In this document: piece after piece, positions 1 to 9,157 of the stretch
Position numbering within the stretch: position 1 is the stretch's first letter
Layout of the letters: every line of letters begins with the position of its first letter
NCBI GenBank assembly: GCA_965199865.1
Contig: CBDATU010000005.1
Span: 319,552 to 383,551 of the forward strand
Reading direction: 5' to 3'
Length of the DNA: 64,000 nt
Source: JAPOUP01 sp965199865
Lineage (GTDB): Bacteria > Pseudomonadota > Alphaproteobacteria > Rhodobacterales > Rhodobacteraceae
Notes under the pieces: model-generated
Database searches by the model: none
What the model saw: the letters and a program-made list of their open reading frames with translations, nothing else
What the model was told of the DNA's origin: nothing
Made by a program: the position numbers and the translations under genes

Positions 1-1299
1 CTGTTTAACACTCCAGGCACACCGGACGCGTTCATGACGACGCTCGATGGCCATCCAATGGCGCGGAACGGACAGGCCAGAAAGGCCCTCAGGATCGCAC
101 ATCTGTCCTCCGCCTCTGGGGATACCTTCTCGGATATCGTCCTGATCCTATGCGCACCCTTTCTGGCAATCCTGGTCGAATACTATCTGGATCTGCCCGA
201 AAAAACCGCCCTTCTGATCCTTTCACTCGCGTTCATCTCATCGGTGATTGGCGGTTCAGTGGGCAAAGGGCTGATCTCCATGGGATTGGGATTGCTGGCG
301 GCCTATGTCGGTACAGGTGAAGATTTCTATCCCCGTCTCAGTTTCGGAACACAGACATTGGCCGAAGGCTTTCCAATAGCGACTGCAGTCCTCGGCGTCC
401 TCATTCTGGGAGAAGTGTTCAAAGGCATAGAGGATCTCTGGCACGAACAGAAAGCAGGCGCAAAGCTGACCACCTTGGCGAACAGGGGCGATCAGCGACT
501 GAGCCGACGTGATCTGGGTCGGCTGGCACCCTATATCGGGCGTTCCGCGCTCATCGGCACCGCCATCGGGGCTCTGCCTGGAATCGGATCAACTCTGGCG
601 GCAACACTGGGCTACACTCTCAACCGCAATCGCTACGAACGCACAAAGACCGAAAGCGACCCGGCGTTCGGAGAAGGCGCGCCGGAAGGCATTGCGGCAA
701 CCGAAGCGGCCAACTCCTCCGTTTCCGGTGCAAATCTGATCCCGGTGCTGTCTCTCGGAATTCCAGGAAACGCCGCGGCCGTATTCCTGATCCTCGCAGC
801 AGAGAGCATCGGTGGGTTTAACCCGGGCCCATCGGTGTTCAAATTCACCACCGACACGGTGAATCCGGAACTTGTCGTCGCATTTGGCCTATTTACGGCG
901 ATGCTGCTGGCAAACGTGCTTAACTGGACGGTCGGCGGCGTGTTCATGCGCTCCATGGGCATCATGATCCGCATCCCCAAGCACATTCTGCTACCGATAG
1001 TGCTCCTGCTGACCCTTACCGCAATCTATGTTCAGGAAACCCGAATGGAAGCGATATGGTTCGCAATTGCCTTCGGCGTCCTCGGATATTTCATGCGTCG
1101 GCTCGGCATGTCTCCGCTCCCGTTCGTCATCGCCTTCATCCTGGGTGGCAAACTGGAGGAGACCGCACGGCAGGCATTCGCGGCAACCGGAGGAGATATC
1201 CTCTTCCTCTTCACCAGTCCCGTCGCGTTCGCGTTTATTGCGCTCGCGGTCGCAGTAATCGTCTTTTCCATTCGCCCGACGAGAAAGACCAAGGAATGA
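1..1299 (+). CDS. Tripartite tricarboxylate transporter large permease (TctA family), 5'-truncated by the window edge
   Basis: Large membrane subunit of a TTT-type secondary importer for carboxylates, which works with a periplasmic binding protein and a small membrane subunit. The reading frame is open from base 1 and already encodes the family motif PGTPDA..TTLDGHPMA before the first ATG at 34, so that ATG is internal and the true start lies upstream. About 432 residues are visible of a usual ~500. Many hydrophobic segments follow, with the second conserved stretch IGALPGIGSTLAATLGY near residue 190. The stop overlaps the ATG of the sulfatase gene (ATGA), so the two are translationally coupled. 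The coupling suggests, but does not prove, that the imported compound is related to the sulfatase substrate. Family call is firm; substrate is unknown. Confidence 0.93.
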   Translation: MFNTPGTPDAFMTTLDGHPMARNGQARKALRIAHLSSASGDTFSDIVLILCAPFLAILVEYYLDLPEKTALLILSLAFISSVIGGSVGKGLISMGLGLLAAYVGTGEDFYPRLSFGTQTLAEGFPIATAVLGVLILGEVFKGIEDLWHEQKAGAKLTTLANRGDQRLSRRDLGRLAPYIGRSALIGTAIGALPGIGSTLAATLGYTLNRNRYERTKTESDPAFGEGAPEGIAATEAANSSVSGANLIPVLSLGIPGNAAAVFLILAAESIGGFNPGPSVFKFTTDTVNPELVVAFGLFTAMLLANVLNWTVGGVFMRSMGIMIRIPKHILLPIVLLLTLTAIYVQETRMEAIWFAIAFGVLGYFMRRLGMSPLPFVIAFILGGKLEETARQAFAATGGDILFLFTSPVAFAFIALAVAVIVFSIRPTRKTKE

Positions 1300-2822
1300 C
1301 ACGCCCCAACATCCTGCTCATTTCAGCAGACCAACTGCGCGCAGACTGCCTTGGCATCGAAGGCAGGAAGGTAAAGACGCCACATCTCGACCAGTTCGCA
1401 TCAGAGGGCACGAGGTTTTCGAACTGCATCACCCCCTGTGTCGTCTGCCAGCCTGCGCGCGCCTCAATCCTGACCGGCCAGCTTTGCCGCACCCACGGGG
1501 TTCATGACAACGGCATCGACCTGCTGCCTGAAATCGGAGAACAGGGATTTGCCGGGGCGATGACCGCTGCCGGTTACGAAACCGCGTTCTTTGGAAAAGC
1601 GCATTTCTCCACCTACCATACGTTCCAGCCAACCGGCACACCGGAATGCCTCGAATCATCGGCCAACTACGCCGATACCTGGTATGGGCCGTATATGGGT
1701 TTCAGCCATATCGAGATGATGCTGGTGGGACATAACTGGTTTCTGCCGGAACATCCGCCACGCGGACAGCATTACGAGCGCTGGTTCCATGCAGACGGCC
1801 GCGGTGATGAAAGGAATGCGCTCTATCGGCAAAACGCGGGTGACACGGGGAATGCGGCACAGACCTGGCATTCCAGGCTACCGGTCGCCTGGCATAACTC
1901 AACCTGGACGGCCGACCGCGCCATCGAATGGCTTAGACATGGACGCGATGGGAATCCGTTCTGTGCATGGGTGAGTTTTCCAGACCCACACCATCCATTT
2001 GACGCGCCGGAACCATGGTCACGCCTGCACAATCCCGCCGAGGTCGACCTACCCGACAATCGAAAGTTGAGTTTTGAGGGCAGGCCATGGTGGCATGAGG
2101 AGGTGCTTACCAGCGAGCCGCAAGGTTCCAGCAAGAATGTGGAGGTGCGCAAGTCCTACAGTCGGATTCCCGGCCAGACTGACGACCAGCTTCGTGAAAT
2201 CATTGCCAATACCTATGGTCAGATCGCTTTGATCGACCACAATATTGGCCGTATCCTGATCGCACTGGACGAAGCGGGGCTTAGCCAGAACACCATGGTG
2301 GTCTTCATCAGCGATCACGGAGACTGGCTTGGTGACCATGGCCTGATCCTGAAAGGACCAATGCATTACGAAGGGCTCCTTCGGGTACCCATGATGTTCA
2401 GAGGACCCGGTATTCCAGCGGGAGTGGTGAACGGGCAACCCGTCTCGACGATGGATCTGGCATCGACGTTTTTCGACTATGGAGGAGCGACCCCACAACT
2501 GGTGCAGCACGGCTCCAGTCTGCGGCCGCTCATTGAGGATACGGGGGAAACGCGGGAGTTTGCATTGAACGAATGGGAACTACTGCCCACCCGTACTGGC
2601 GTAGCGCTGAACCTCCGCACGGTCAGGACACGAACCAAGAAGCTGACAATTGATCTGATTTCCGGCGCGGGCGAACTCTATGACCTCGAGCGCGACCCCG
2701 GCGAGTGCATGAATCTGTTCGATTCAGCGGCGGCCGCGGATACGCGCCTTCAGCTTGAATCCCTTCTCGCGACGCGGCCAGATGACATTGGCCCGCAGCA
2801 AACACAGGTCGGGATGGCATAG
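1296..2822 (+). CDS. Sulfatase (formylglycine-dependent, alkaline-phosphatase superfamily)
   Basis: Predicted hydrolase of sulfate esters or related phospho/phosphonate monoesters. The 508-residue protein starts at the ATG overlapping the tctA stop; the longer upstream frame only shadows tctA. The N-terminal block NILLISADQLRAD supplies metal ligands. The signature C51-x-P-x-R (CQPAR) carries the cysteine that is converted to formylglycine. The second metal-site motif ISDHGDWLGDHG lies near residue 335. No signal peptide is visible, so it is probably cytoplasmic, as for choline-sulfatase and phosphonate monoester hydrolase relatives. The substrate cannot be assigned. Coupling to a TctA permease suggests intracellular desulfation of an imported organic acid. 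It is not a close duplicate of the second sulfatase at 5419. Confidence 0.93.
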   Translation: MTRPNILLISADQLRADCLGIEGRKVKTPHLDQFASEGTRFSNCITPCVVCQPARASILTGQLCRTHGVHDNGIDLLPEIGEQGFAGAMTAAGYETAFFGKAHFSTYHTFQPTGTPECLESSANYADTWYGPYMGFSHIEMMLVGHNWFLPEHPPRGQHYERWFHADGRGDERNALYRQNAGDTGNAAQTWHSRLPVAWHNSTWTADRAIEWLRHGRDGNPFCAWVSFPDPHHPFDAPEPWSRLHNPAEVDLPDNRKLSFEGRPWWHEEVLTSEPQGSSKNVEVRKSYSRIPGQTDDQLREIIANTYGQIALIDHNIGRILIALDEAGLSQNTMVVFISDHGDWLGDHGLILKGPMHYEGLLRVPMMFRGPGIPAGVVNGQPVSTMDLASTFFDYGGATPQLVQHGSSLRPLIEDTGETREFALNEWELLPTRTGVALNLRTVRTRTKKLTIDLISGAGELYDLERDPGECMNLFDSAAAADTRLQLESLLATRPDDIGPQQTQVGMA

Positions 2823-3391
2823 GTCATCAACCTGGCAGCAAACTGCCGCTTCGGCAGTCAGGGCCGGAAACCCATTCAGTGCAGGTCTTGCGAATTCCAT
2901 CCACGCCTGTCTGCATCTCGCCCCTCAGGCAAGGTCTTGCCGCATCCGTACAGCCACCAGGCACTCCTCCCGCATCGGTAGGAGGCTATCGTTGCATTCC
3001 AGGGTGAGAAAAGGAGAACCGCGGCTTCGCATGACCAGATACGGTTCCCTGATCAGGGTTCAGCAGCAAATCCGGGCACCTGTCCAGGCTGCCACAGCGT
3101 GATCGAGTGTGCGGGTCGCTGGGGCGGAGGGAAACACGGAAAACCATTCGGAGCGTAACGGCAGTGGGATAGGTTATGCTGGATCCAGGTGGGTTCAACA
3201 CAGCTGAAAGGCCAATGACGGGAAGACCGCATGGGCATGCGCAACAGACTCTTTCTTGAATGCAAGGCACGTCTCGCGTTCCAAATGAATTCAGATATTC
3301 CGTCAGTATACAAATGGAGTCGCAATGGCAGAAATTTCCGTTGGGTTTGACCGGGAGTCACTGCACCCGACCAAACAAGGCGCAGCCGATA
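2823..3391. other. Intergenic stretch without recognisable gene
   Basis: No reading frame here has a recognisable family or a convincing ribosome binding site. It separates the first sulfatase from the decayed hipA 3' end and may hold transcription stop signals, but I see no strong hairpin followed by a T tract. Confidence 0.5.
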
Positions 3392-4721
3392 TCAGCCATT
3401 CAAATATATTTCGATTTGTTCTGCCCTCCCCTTTGCAGCGATCAAGACCGACTCCACCATGGTTTCCGGCACGACATCAGCGACCTCCCGCTGAAGCCTA
3501 TTCGAAACACTCGGCAGTAACTCGATGATCTCGATCATCACCTCATGCAGAGCGGCAACGGAAAAGCCTGTTTGCCGTGCGTTCTGCTCAAACTGGCGCG
3601 GAACGATCTCGGAAATTCTGTATCGACGTCCATTGCCGACCGCCATGGCCAGCCGCATGGCACGTCTTGGAATCTGGCGGCGCTCATGGTGCTACTGCGT
3701 AGTCAGGATGTCGTAGAGCGGGGTCATCATAAAAGCGGCCCAGCGGCTTCAGGAATAGTGAAAAATTTTCGCATGTCCGTCGGTCGCGCCGATCAGCCAG
3801 AACACAAGCAGGGCCTTGAAAAATGTTCGCCGGTCCCTGTCAGGCGTGTCGCTGGATTTCAGAAGGTCAAGGCAGGCCGCAATGCCGGGGCCACCATCGT
3901 TTTCATATTTCAGGGTCGGCACGACACCAAGCGATTGGCACATATCTTCCTGCGGAAAGCGCAGGAGCCGTCCCTTGCTGTCGAACTTGCGGTCGAAACG
4001 CTCGACACTCAATACCAGAAGGTTATCTGACAGTCGCAGGATGTCAGTTCGGGCAACCGCAAGACCTAGCGCGCGGCACAGAGCCATGCAGAAATGCTCG
4101 TTCTGCACGCTGTCCGTCATATCGATCTCACCACGCGCAGTCCGCACCCTGCCGATCTGAGGCTTCAGGATATGTGTTGTCGGTGTTGTGCCAATAGGCA
4201 CCATCCATTGTCCGTTATGAAAGAGAAGTGCAGTCTTGTCCGGCGCACCAGCAGGGGAAACCCGGAAGGCGTCTTCACCACCGCGTATACCAAGTGGTGT
4301 GGTGGCGAGCGAACGAATACGCGCCGCAATGTCGTTGTCTGTCAGCGACTTACCGACGGGTGGCCCCGGCGGTTCGGGAGCGACATCCTCTGGCAGGAAC
4401 TGGAGTGCGCCAACGCAATCACGCCCGAGAGCGGACAGCATTGAAATCGCGTCCGTGCCTTCAGCTCCGAGGCGAGCGGCGATCCGGGCGCGAATGCGGT
4501 CATCATCAGGAAGCAGATTTTCGAACACCACCCGCATGGCGAGACCGGTGTAAGGCCGATCCATGAGCGGCATGGAATGGGAAACGGGGATCGCATACTC
4601 CCAGTCGAGCCAGTCGCGGATGTAATCGAAGCGGGTCGCGCCATCGGCGGCTCGCACCAGTCTCCCAACCAAGACCATTCAGGGCGACGTTCAACCGACC
4701 GGACTTTCGCTTCCGACCCAT
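3392..4721 (-). pseudogene. hipA: hipA-type serine/threonine kinase toxin, disrupted by several frame lesions
   Basis: HipA toxins phosphorylate aminoacyl-tRNA synthetases and are neutralised by HipB. The gene should start at the ATG at 4721, overlapping the hipB stop by one base (TGATG), and begins MGRKRKSGRLNVALNGL. The frame then slips near 4675. Residues continue as VGRLVRAADGATRF, then the autophosphorylation-loop region FRVSPAGAPDKTALL and the nucleotide-binding THILKP. After the catalytic TDGHAK motif a missing A in an A run and an extra T in a T run create an early TGA at 3749-3751, although TPLYDIL is still readable. A TAG follows after DILTTQ. The C-terminal lobe (LAMAVGNGRRYRI...) is intact to 3392. 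At least three lesions make a functional kinase unlikely unless the homopolymer indels are sequencing errors. Confidence 0.88.
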
Positions 4722-4966
4722 CAGAAGATGTCCTCAAGATCGGGTCCACTCTTCGCGCTGCGCAGGGTTAGTTGAATTTCAAGGTCAAGAGCGGCCATGA
4801 TGTCGAAAATGACCCGAAGCTGGGAGCGCGGCTTGCCGCTTTCAACACCGGAGATGGTCTGCTGACGCAGACCTGCCCTTTCGGCAAGCTGGGTCTGGGT
4901 CAGGCCCTGACGTCTGCGCTCCTTCTGAATCGCCACTCCCAGCTGTCTGGTGTTACGTATGGTCAT
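4721..4966 (-). CDS. hipB: HipB-like antitoxin / XRE-family repressor
   Basis: An 81-residue helix-turn-helix protein. The start at 4966 follows a good GGAGG ribosome binding site; the longer frame to 5026 would read through the operator and is unlikely. The Xre helix-turn-helix covers roughly residues 12-65 (KERRRQGLTQTQLAERAGL, then QTISGVESGK). It lies directly upstream of hipA in the standard hipBA order with a one-base overlap. By family knowledge it binds HipA and represses its own operon. A perfect HipB-type operator lies 21-38 bases upstream of the start. Unlike hipA, hipB has no visible lesion, so the repressor may outlive its toxin. Confidence 0.92.
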   Translation of the reverse strand: MTIRNTRQLGVAIQKERRRQGLTQTQLAERAGLRQQTISGVESGKPRSQLRVIFDIMAALDLEIQLTLRSAKSGPDLEDIF

Positions 4967-4986
4967 GGTGTTCCTCCGAGCTCCAA

Positions 4987-5004
4987 TATCCGCGATCGCG
5001 GATA
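4987..5004. promoter_or_regulatory. HipB-type operator palindrome upstream of hipB
   Basis: A perfect 18-bp palindrome, TATCCGCGATCGCGGATA. It matches exactly the TATCC-N8-GGATA consensus known for Escherichia coli HipB operators. It sits just upstream of the hipB start codon, where an autoregulatory site is expected. The assignment is by sequence match and position only. Confidence 0.8.
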
Positions 5005-5418
5005 ATCCGTACCGTTTCCCCTCCAAAGCGAGGCGAAGAAGGGGGAGGCACGGAAGGTTTCGACCTCAACTTCAAACTCCGCATTGGGCGCGGCGGCACT
5101 CGGTGGTTCCGTGGAAGTTCGTTTCCTCAGGAAGTGGTTTGGCGCCAGTCGGTTCGCATGTATTCGGGACGCGCTGCCAATGAAATTACGGACATGCGAG
5201 GCAGAATTCCGCGTCGAACGCCTTCGAAACCCACGCATGAACGACGAATTCCTTGCCGCTATCCGCTGCGACCGCTTGGATGGCGGCGAAGATCAGCTGT
5301 AGGAGTCTGACGTAGGGGTATCGCATGAATTTCATGCGATACCCCTAATCCACCACCATCAAGGCATTGACTCCGCAGCCTTCAGGACAATGCTGCCATA
5401 GAATACTGGAGGCCAGTG
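5005..5418. other. Gene-free leader region between hipBA and the second sulfatase
   Basis: No convincing reading frame is present. The interval holds the long palindrome at 5313-5347 and, at its end, a clear GGAGG ribosome binding site (5408-5412) serving the sulfatase start at 5419. The sulfatase promoter is expected here, but no confident -35/-10 pair can be named. Confidence 0.5.
5313..5347. repeat. 35-bp perfect palindrome (17-bp arms, 1-base centre)
   Basis: The left arm TAGGGGTATCGCATGAA is followed by one T and then its exact reverse complement. There is no T tract after it, so it is a poor intrinsic terminator. Its position about 70 bases before the sulfatase start suits an operator or an mRNA hairpin in the leader. 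It is not a HipB-type site. Confidence 0.75.
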
Positions 5419-7020
5419 ATGAATGCTCTATGGATAATGTGCGACCAGCTTAGATGGGACTATCTCTCCTGCGCAGGCCATCGAACGCTCAAGACACCAC
5501 ATATTGATAAGCTCGCGAAAAGAGGTGTGCGCTTTGACCGGGCATATGTGCAGTCACCATTCTGTGGCCCTTCCCGTATGTCGAGTTATACGGGCCGATA
5601 CTGCCGCAGCCACGGCTCTACCTGGAATGGGTTTCCCCTTCGGGTTGGCGAACCCACGCTCGGCGATCATCTGCGCCGAATCGGCGTGCGCGCCGCCATT
5701 GTTGGAAAGACCCACATGACGCCGGACATAGAGGGTATGGAATGGCTTGGAATCAATCCGGACAGCCATATCGGCATCACCCTGGCCGAATGTGGCTTTG
5801 AGCCCTTCGAACGTGACGATGGCCTGCACCCGGATGGTCCTTACAGCCCAGATTCACCCTATGACGAATATCTACGGGGCCACGGTTTCGAAGGCACCAA
5901 TCCATGGGAGGAATGGGCCAATTCCGGTGAGGATGAACAGGGGCGGCTGCTAAATGGATGGCTGCTCAAGAATTCGGACAAGGCCGCACGGATTCCAGAG
6001 GAGCATTCCGAAACGCCATATATGACGAATCGGGCCATGGATTTCATGGCGGAAGCGGGTGACGGTCCCTGGCTCTGTCATCTGAGCTTCATCAAGCCGC
6101 ATTGGCCATATATCGTGCCAGAACCCTATGCCAGCATGTATGGACCCAGGGACGTTCCGCCAGCGATCCGCAGCAACTCCGAGCGACAGACAGATCATCC
6201 GGTATTCCGCGCCTACCAGGACAGCAGAATTTCCCGGACGATCAGCCGGGAGGATGTCCGCCGCGTGATTATCCCCGCATATATGGGCCTCATAAAGCAG
6301 ATCGATGACCATCTGGGCCGACTGTTCGCATGGATGGAAAGACGCGGCCTGATGGAAACAACAATGATCGTGTTCACGTCTGACCATGGCGACTATCTGG
6401 GCGACCATTGGATGGGTGAAAAGGATCTGTTCCATGATCAGTCGGTTCGCGTTCCCCTGATCATCTATGACCCTCGCCGCGAAGCTGACGCGACCCGTGG
6501 AACCGTCAGTGACGATCTAATCGAAGGCATAGATCTGGCTCCAACATTCCTGAGCTACTTTGGCGGGGCTCCCTTACCCCATATTCTCGAAGGCCATGAC
6601 CTGACACCCCTGCTCCACGGTCACCCAGTCGAATGGCGGAACTGGGCGATCAGCGAATACGACTACTCTACCCGTGAAGCACGCAAGATCATCGGCAATG
6701 CGCAGGAGGATGCCCGTCTCATCATGATCTGCGACAGACGCTGGAAATATGTTCATTGCGAGGGCTTTCGTCCGATGCTCTTTGATCTTCAGGAAGATCC
6801 AGACGAACTGATCGACCTCGGCACTTCGCCGGATCATGAAATGATTCGGAGGCGGCTGCATGAAAGCATCTTCGATTGGGCCCGGCGCCATCACTCAAGG
6901 ATCGCGATGCATCCTGACGTGATTGAACGTATGTCAGGTAAGGAACCACCCGGAATCCTGATCGGTATCTGGGATGAAGATCAATTTAGACAGGAATTCG
7001 GCAAGCCTTTCAAAGAGTAA
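5419..7020 (+). CDS. Sulfatase (formylglycine-dependent), second copy type
   Basis: A 533-residue alkaline-phosphatase-superfamily hydrolase. The ATG at 5419 is preferred over the GTG at 5416 because it is six bases after GGAGG. The sulfatase signature C49-x-P-S-R (FCGPSRMSSYTGR) gives the formylglycine residue. Metal-site motifs are IMCDQLRWD at the N terminus and FTSDHGDYLGDHWMGEK near residue 325. No signal peptide is evident, so it is probably cytoplasmic. It shares only family-level features with the sulfatase at 1296, so the pair is not a recent duplication. Possible substrates include choline sulfate, aryl sulfates, sulfated sugars or phosphonate monoesters; the sequence does not decide. 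It seems to be transcribed from its own leader. Confidence 0.93.
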   Translation: MNALWIMCDQLRWDYLSCAGHRTLKTPHIDKLAKRGVRFDRAYVQSPFCGPSRMSSYTGRYCRSHGSTWNGFPLRVGEPTLGDHLRRIGVRAAIVGKTHMTPDIEGMEWLGINPDSHIGITLAECGFEPFERDDGLHPDGPYSPDSPYDEYLRGHGFEGTNPWEEWANSGEDEQGRLLNGWLLKNSDKAARIPEEHSETPYMTNRAMDFMAEAGDGPWLCHLSFIKPHWPYIVPEPYASMYGPRDVPPAIRSNSERQTDHPVFRAYQDSRISRTISREDVRRVIIPAYMGLIKQIDDHLGRLFAWMERRGLMETTMIVFTSDHGDYLGDHWMGEKDLFHDQSVRVPLIIYDPRREADATRGTVSDDLIEGIDLAPTFLSYFGGAPLPHILEGHDLTPLLHGHPVEWRNWAISEYDYSTREARKIIGNAQEDARLIMICDRRWKYVHCEGFRPMLFDLQEDPDELIDLGTSPDHEMIRRRLHESIFDWARRHHSRIAMHPDVIERMSGKEPPGILIGIWDEDQFRQEFGKPFKE

Positions 7021-7276
7021 CCCTAAGCCGCCACCTTTCGAACCAGAACGGACATATTCCGCTACCATGGATTGCCGTACGGCTCGTCAGACCCTTCCTG
7101 CACCATACGCTTCCACCGCAACGGAGTCTTCCGCTCCCTGGCCGACAGGCTGAGCGATGAGCCGGATTATCTGAGCGGCGACACCATCCTGATTCGACCC
7201 GGGCCATCAGACGCGAGCGGCGAATTCATGGTCTACCCTGTCTTTGAGTGGAGTGCCCCAAAACAGACGGGTAAGA

Positions 7277-7360
7277 TGGTGGGCGACCCTGGAATCGAAC
7301 CAGGCATGGGTCTCCCCGGCGGAGTTACAGTCCGCTGCCGCACCTTGCAGCACGTCGCCC
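7277..7360 (-). tRNA. tRNA-Tyr (GTA anticodon)
   Basis: Read on the minus strand, an 84-nt class II tRNA with encoded CCA. The acceptor stem GGGCGAC pairs with GTCGCCC. The anticodon stem GCGGA/TCCGC encloses CTGTAAC with anticodon GTA. The long variable arm (GGG..CCC) is as expected for bacterial tRNA-Tyr. The T arm CCTGG/CCAGG carries loop TTCGATT. The D arm GCTG/CGGC has one T:G pair, and position 8 reads G rather than the usual T. It lies divergently 111 bases from rlmB. Confidence 0.95.
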
Positions 7361-7471
7361 GACGCGAAGGGGTGATTAGACCCCCTGCCCCGCTCAGTCA
7401 ACCGAAATTTGTCTTGCAGGGATAAACGAAGCGGGTCAAGCATCGCATTCGGCGATAAAGGACATGAATAT

Positions 7472-8248
7472 ATGAAAAAACCCAAATGGGTCATTGAGAA
7501 GGAAATCGCAAAGAAGAAGGCGACAGGAACTGTCTGGCTGTTCGGGCTTCATGCAGTACGCGATGCGCTACTCAATCCCCGCCGCATAAAGCAGAGGTTG
7601 GTGGTGACTAAAAACGCCGCCGACCGGCTATCTGATTCGATCAACAGAGCTGGCGTTGATCCCGAAATCGCCGACCCACGCAGATTTCCCGCACCAATCG
7701 AGCTAGGCTCGGTCCATCAGGGCGCGGCGCTTGAGGTGAAACCCCTGGCATGGGGAACACCCGAGGATGTCTGCAAAGCGGACGCGAGATCGGTGGTAGT
7801 GCTGCTGGATCGCATCACGGATCCGCACAACGTTGGTGCAATCCTACGATCCGCGTCGGCGTTTGGAGCCTGCGCCGTCATTGCGACCCAGCGCCATTCA
7901 CCCGCTGAAACCGGCGCTCTTGCGAAAGCTGCATCGGGCGCACTCGAACGACAGCCCTATCTGCGGGTCAGGAACCTGGCTGCGGCGATGGATTCACTGC
8001 AACACATGGGCTATGTGCTGCTCGGACTTGACGCGGAAGCGAAAATCAGTCTCGCCGACGGACTTGCCCAAACAGATGGGCAGGCGATCGGACTGGTGCT
8101 CGGGGCTGAAGGGTCGGGTCTGCGCAGCAAAACCCGGGCATCCTGTAACGAACTGGTGAGAATCGACATCTCGTCCGGTTCCGGTTCGCTCAACGTCTCT
8201 AACGCCGCGTCCATCGCCCTGTATGCGGCAAGAAACAAACATGTGTAA
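7472..8248 (+). CDS. rlmB: 23S rRNA 2'-O-methyltransferase of the TrmH/SpoU family (RlmB-like)
   Basis: Predicted to methylate the 2'-OH of a guanosine in 23S rRNA (G2251 in E. coli) using S-adenosylmethionine. The 258-residue length is normal. The N-terminal substrate-binding domain starts with WLFGLHAVRDALLNP. The three SPOUT knot motifs are all present: LLDRITDPHNVGAILRSA, GLVLGAEGSGL and SGSGSLNVSNAASIALYA. The ATG at 7472 follows an AAGGA-like site. It is a stand-alone gene beside the divergent tRNA-Tyr. Closely related TrmH-family enzymes act on tRNA, so the exact target is inferred. Confidence 0.92.
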   Translation: MKKPKWVIEKEIAKKKATGTVWLFGLHAVRDALLNPRRIKQRLVVTKNAADRLSDSINRAGVDPEIADPRRFPAPIELGSVHQGAALEVKPLAWGTPEDVCKADARSVVVLLDRITDPHNVGAILRSASAFGACAVIATQRHSPAETGALAKAASGALERQPYLRVRNLAAAMDSLQHMGYVLLGLDAEAKISLADGLAQTDGQAIGLVLGAEGSGLRSKTRASCNELVRIDISSGSGSLNVSNAASIALYAARNKHV

Positions 8249-8683
8249 CCAGTCTAACGTAGTAGCGGCCGAAAGACGGTTGGGGTCATCCCAATCTTTG
8301 TAACAACGGAGCGGTTCCCCCCTAAATCCCACATGTGACCTGGATCCAGCTCGCGTGCCTCGCTTCGGAAACATGACTACACTCCACCCTCTGTGAAGGC
8401 CTGTTTGGAGCATTCGGCGGCATCAAAGGTATCGTGCGGAAACCAGGTAATCATCGGGTGAATGGGAATGGCAACCACGATCCTCGCTCAGCCAGGCTGG
8501 CGGAGGAGCCGCATTCCCGATCTTCGTCTATGAAATGACCGTCACAGGGGAGGAAGGTTCCCCGTGATGGATCGAATTTGAAAACGGCAGATGTTCTGTT
8601 CCCCCTCTTCGCTCTGCACTTTTTTCTCCCCAGCATAGCGTCTATTGAGGTTCAGCTGCATTGCATTCCCAATAGCACGAATC
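8249..8683. other. Intergenic stretch without recognisable gene
   Basis: About 435 bases between rlmB and the CoA-binding protein gene. Short frames occur on both strands, but none has family features or a good start. No strong terminator or repeat is seen. Confidence 0.5.
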
Positions 8684-9157
8684 ATGGCTTATTCCGACAA
8701 CAACCTTCGGCGCGTCCTGCTCCGCTCCAGGTGCATTGCGTTAGTCGGTGTATCCCCGAACCCAATCCGGCCAAGCCACTTTGTCGGACGCTATCTCTCA
8801 AGGAGAGGGTACCAAGTGGCACCGGTCAATCCAGCCTATGCGGGTGGGGAGCTCTTTGGCGAGCGCATCCATGCCAGCATTGAGGATCTTCCTGCCGACC
8901 TTCCAGTTGACATGATCGATATCTTCCGTCGCTCAGAACACGTTCCCCCAATTGTCGAAGCGGCGCTTTCAAATTTGCCTAAACTTCGCACCGTATGGAT
9001 GCAGATTGGGGTCAGGAACCAGCATGCCGCCCGAATGGCAGAGGCGGCGGGTCTTGATGTGATTCAGGATCTTTGCCCGAAAATGGAACACCAGCGTCTG
9101 TTCGGGGAACTACGCAAGGCTGGCTTCAATACCGGCATAATTTCGTCAAAGCTATGA
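8684..9157 (+). CDS. CoA-binding domain protein (CoA_binding_2 / YccU-like)
   Basis: A small 157-residue Rossmann-fold protein. The N-terminal nucleotide-binding segment is IALVGVSPNPIRPSHFVGRYL. This is followed by the family pattern RGYQVAPVNPAY, VDMIDIFRRSEHVPPIVE and the C-terminal CPKMEH. Relatives bind CoA or related nucleotides; their physiological role is not well defined. The ATG at 8684 was chosen because homology begins right after it, whereas the alternative TTG at 8645 adds a hydrophobic stretch atypical of the family. Monocistronic, with long gaps on both sides. Confidence 0.85.
   Translation: MAYSDNNLRRVLLRSRCIALVGVSPNPIRPSHFVGRYLSRRGYQVAPVNPAYAGGELFGERIHASIEDLPADLPVDMIDIFRRSEHVPPIVEAALSNLPKLRTVWMQIGVRNQHAARMAEAAGLDVIQDLCPKMEHQRLFGELRKAGFNTGIISSKL

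Noticed and set aside
5084..5302. 72-codon plus-strand frame between hipB and the palindrome
   Set aside because: No ribosome binding site and no family resemblance. It crosses the region expected to hold promoters.
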